From assembly GCF_000003815.2 (NCBI RefSeq), contig NC_049989.1, forward strand, positions 16,664,328-16,692,942: DNA of 28,615 bases. Reading direction: 5' to 3'. The notes under the pieces were generated by a model that was not told the origin of the DNA, ran no database searches, and saw only the letters and a program-made list of their open reading frames with translations. Source of the stretch: Branchiostoma floridae (Eukaryota; Chordata; Leptocardii; Amphioxiformes; Branchiostomatidae). The position numbers were made by a program, and so were the translations under genes. Positions 28,198 through 28,615 of the stretch are shown here, one piece after another. Position 1 is the stretch's first letter, and the number at the start of each line of letters is the position of its first letter.

Positions 28198-28615
28198 GTG
28201 GATAACTGGACTAGATGACCAGGTTAATCTATTCTGGACTGAGTATTTAACGTTACGTACAGTAGCCATCTGCATGCCGTCTGCGAGACATTTTCGACCC
28301 GTTGTTATGTTAATGTATATGGATGATAAAGGCAGGTGCCAGATTCCCAAGTCGATCGTTTCTGTTTTCCTTGGGATTCACAGAGGATCTGCCTTTTTTG
28401 TACACCCAAGTGTTTTGAGGAATTAAGAAACAATCTTGAATACAGCGTTCGATGGTACTCTTGTAATTGTGGAATTTTCTTAAGACTAGCTTAGGGAGGC
28501 GCAACACTCTGTATTCGAATGGGTGAAACAAGTTTTGTTTTTGCTCCCTTAACTCTTGTTTTGTGTGTTGTTTACCTCCGTTCAATCTATTTCGAGTTTA
28601 TGATTGAGCTAACTG
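28198..28615. other. sequence after ORF1, nothing recognised
   Basis: No start of a LINE ORF2 endonuclease is seen. Minus-strand open codons at 28310-28585 show no family motif. Confidence 0.5.

Noticed and set aside
28310-28585. Minus-strand frame after ORF1.
   Set aside because: No recognised family; no splice or regulatory support.

Overview
The window looks like part of a scaffold from an invertebrate deuterostome genome, most likely a cephalochordate (amphioxus, Branchiostoma). This is an inference. It rests on domain-shuffled extracellular exons in phase 1 (LDLa, kringle, somatomedin B) joined to a Methuselah/class-B-like seven-helix receptor, a membrane C-type lectin, short introns, and a dense and varied transposon load. 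There are five runs of N: 1548-2226, 3128-3227, 6275-6374, 9255-9354 and 16577-17196. The three 100-N runs all sit inside repeats and are probably gaps of unknown size.

Region 1 (about 680-8190, + strand) is a decayed Helentron-type rolling-circle transposon. In order it shows a basic N-terminus, a 39-bp coding minisatellite, an OTU cysteine-protease domain, a DUF6570-like domain, an acidic repeat linker, a PIF1-type helicase C-terminus, and a fused endonuclease/exonuclease/phosphatase (EEP) domain. The helicase carries frameshifts. The EEP domain is cut in two by a 3,441-bp CACTA (EnSpm)-like element (4454-7894) that left a 3-bp TCA duplication; the EEP reading frame resumes exactly after it. 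Two arrays of roughly 135-bp units follow (8144-9430), and the first one amplifies the very end of the EEP coding region.

Region 2 (11221-18198, + strand) is the most interesting gene: a mosaic receptor whose exons I could chain through compatible splice phases. Its order is LDLa, degenerate LDLa, kringle, kringle split by an intron, somatomedin B, a cysteine-rich ectodomain, a 620-N gap, and seven transmembrane helices with a cytoplasmic tail. The intron that splits the second kringle holds a minisatellite that has copied its 3' splice site and the first part of the kringle exon four times. Another intron holds a 210-bp nearly palindromic element with 8-bp target duplications. The first exons (signal peptide) are not found.

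Region 3 (about 18582-21245, - strand) is a 5'-truncated, heavily mutated non-LTR retrotransposon with endonuclease and reverse transcriptase fragments. It is followed by AT-rich sequence, a TG-rich microsatellite, and a roughly 57-bp AT-rich satellite array (22768-23345).

Region 4 (23700-25314, - strand) is a second host gene, a type II membrane C-type lectin. It has one transmembrane helix, a neck of repeated coiled-coil units, a calcium-binding CTLD with EPN and WND motifs, and a tiny terminal exon. Its cytoplasmic first exon is not seen.

Region 5 (25340-28615) holds a tandem pair of foldback units, one of them split by a 940-bp inverted-repeat element, with the other copy serving as the empty site. 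It ends with an L1-like ORF1 pseudogene carrying one in-frame stop (27322-28197). The two host genes are independent, and both are cell-surface proteins that could recognise external ligands.
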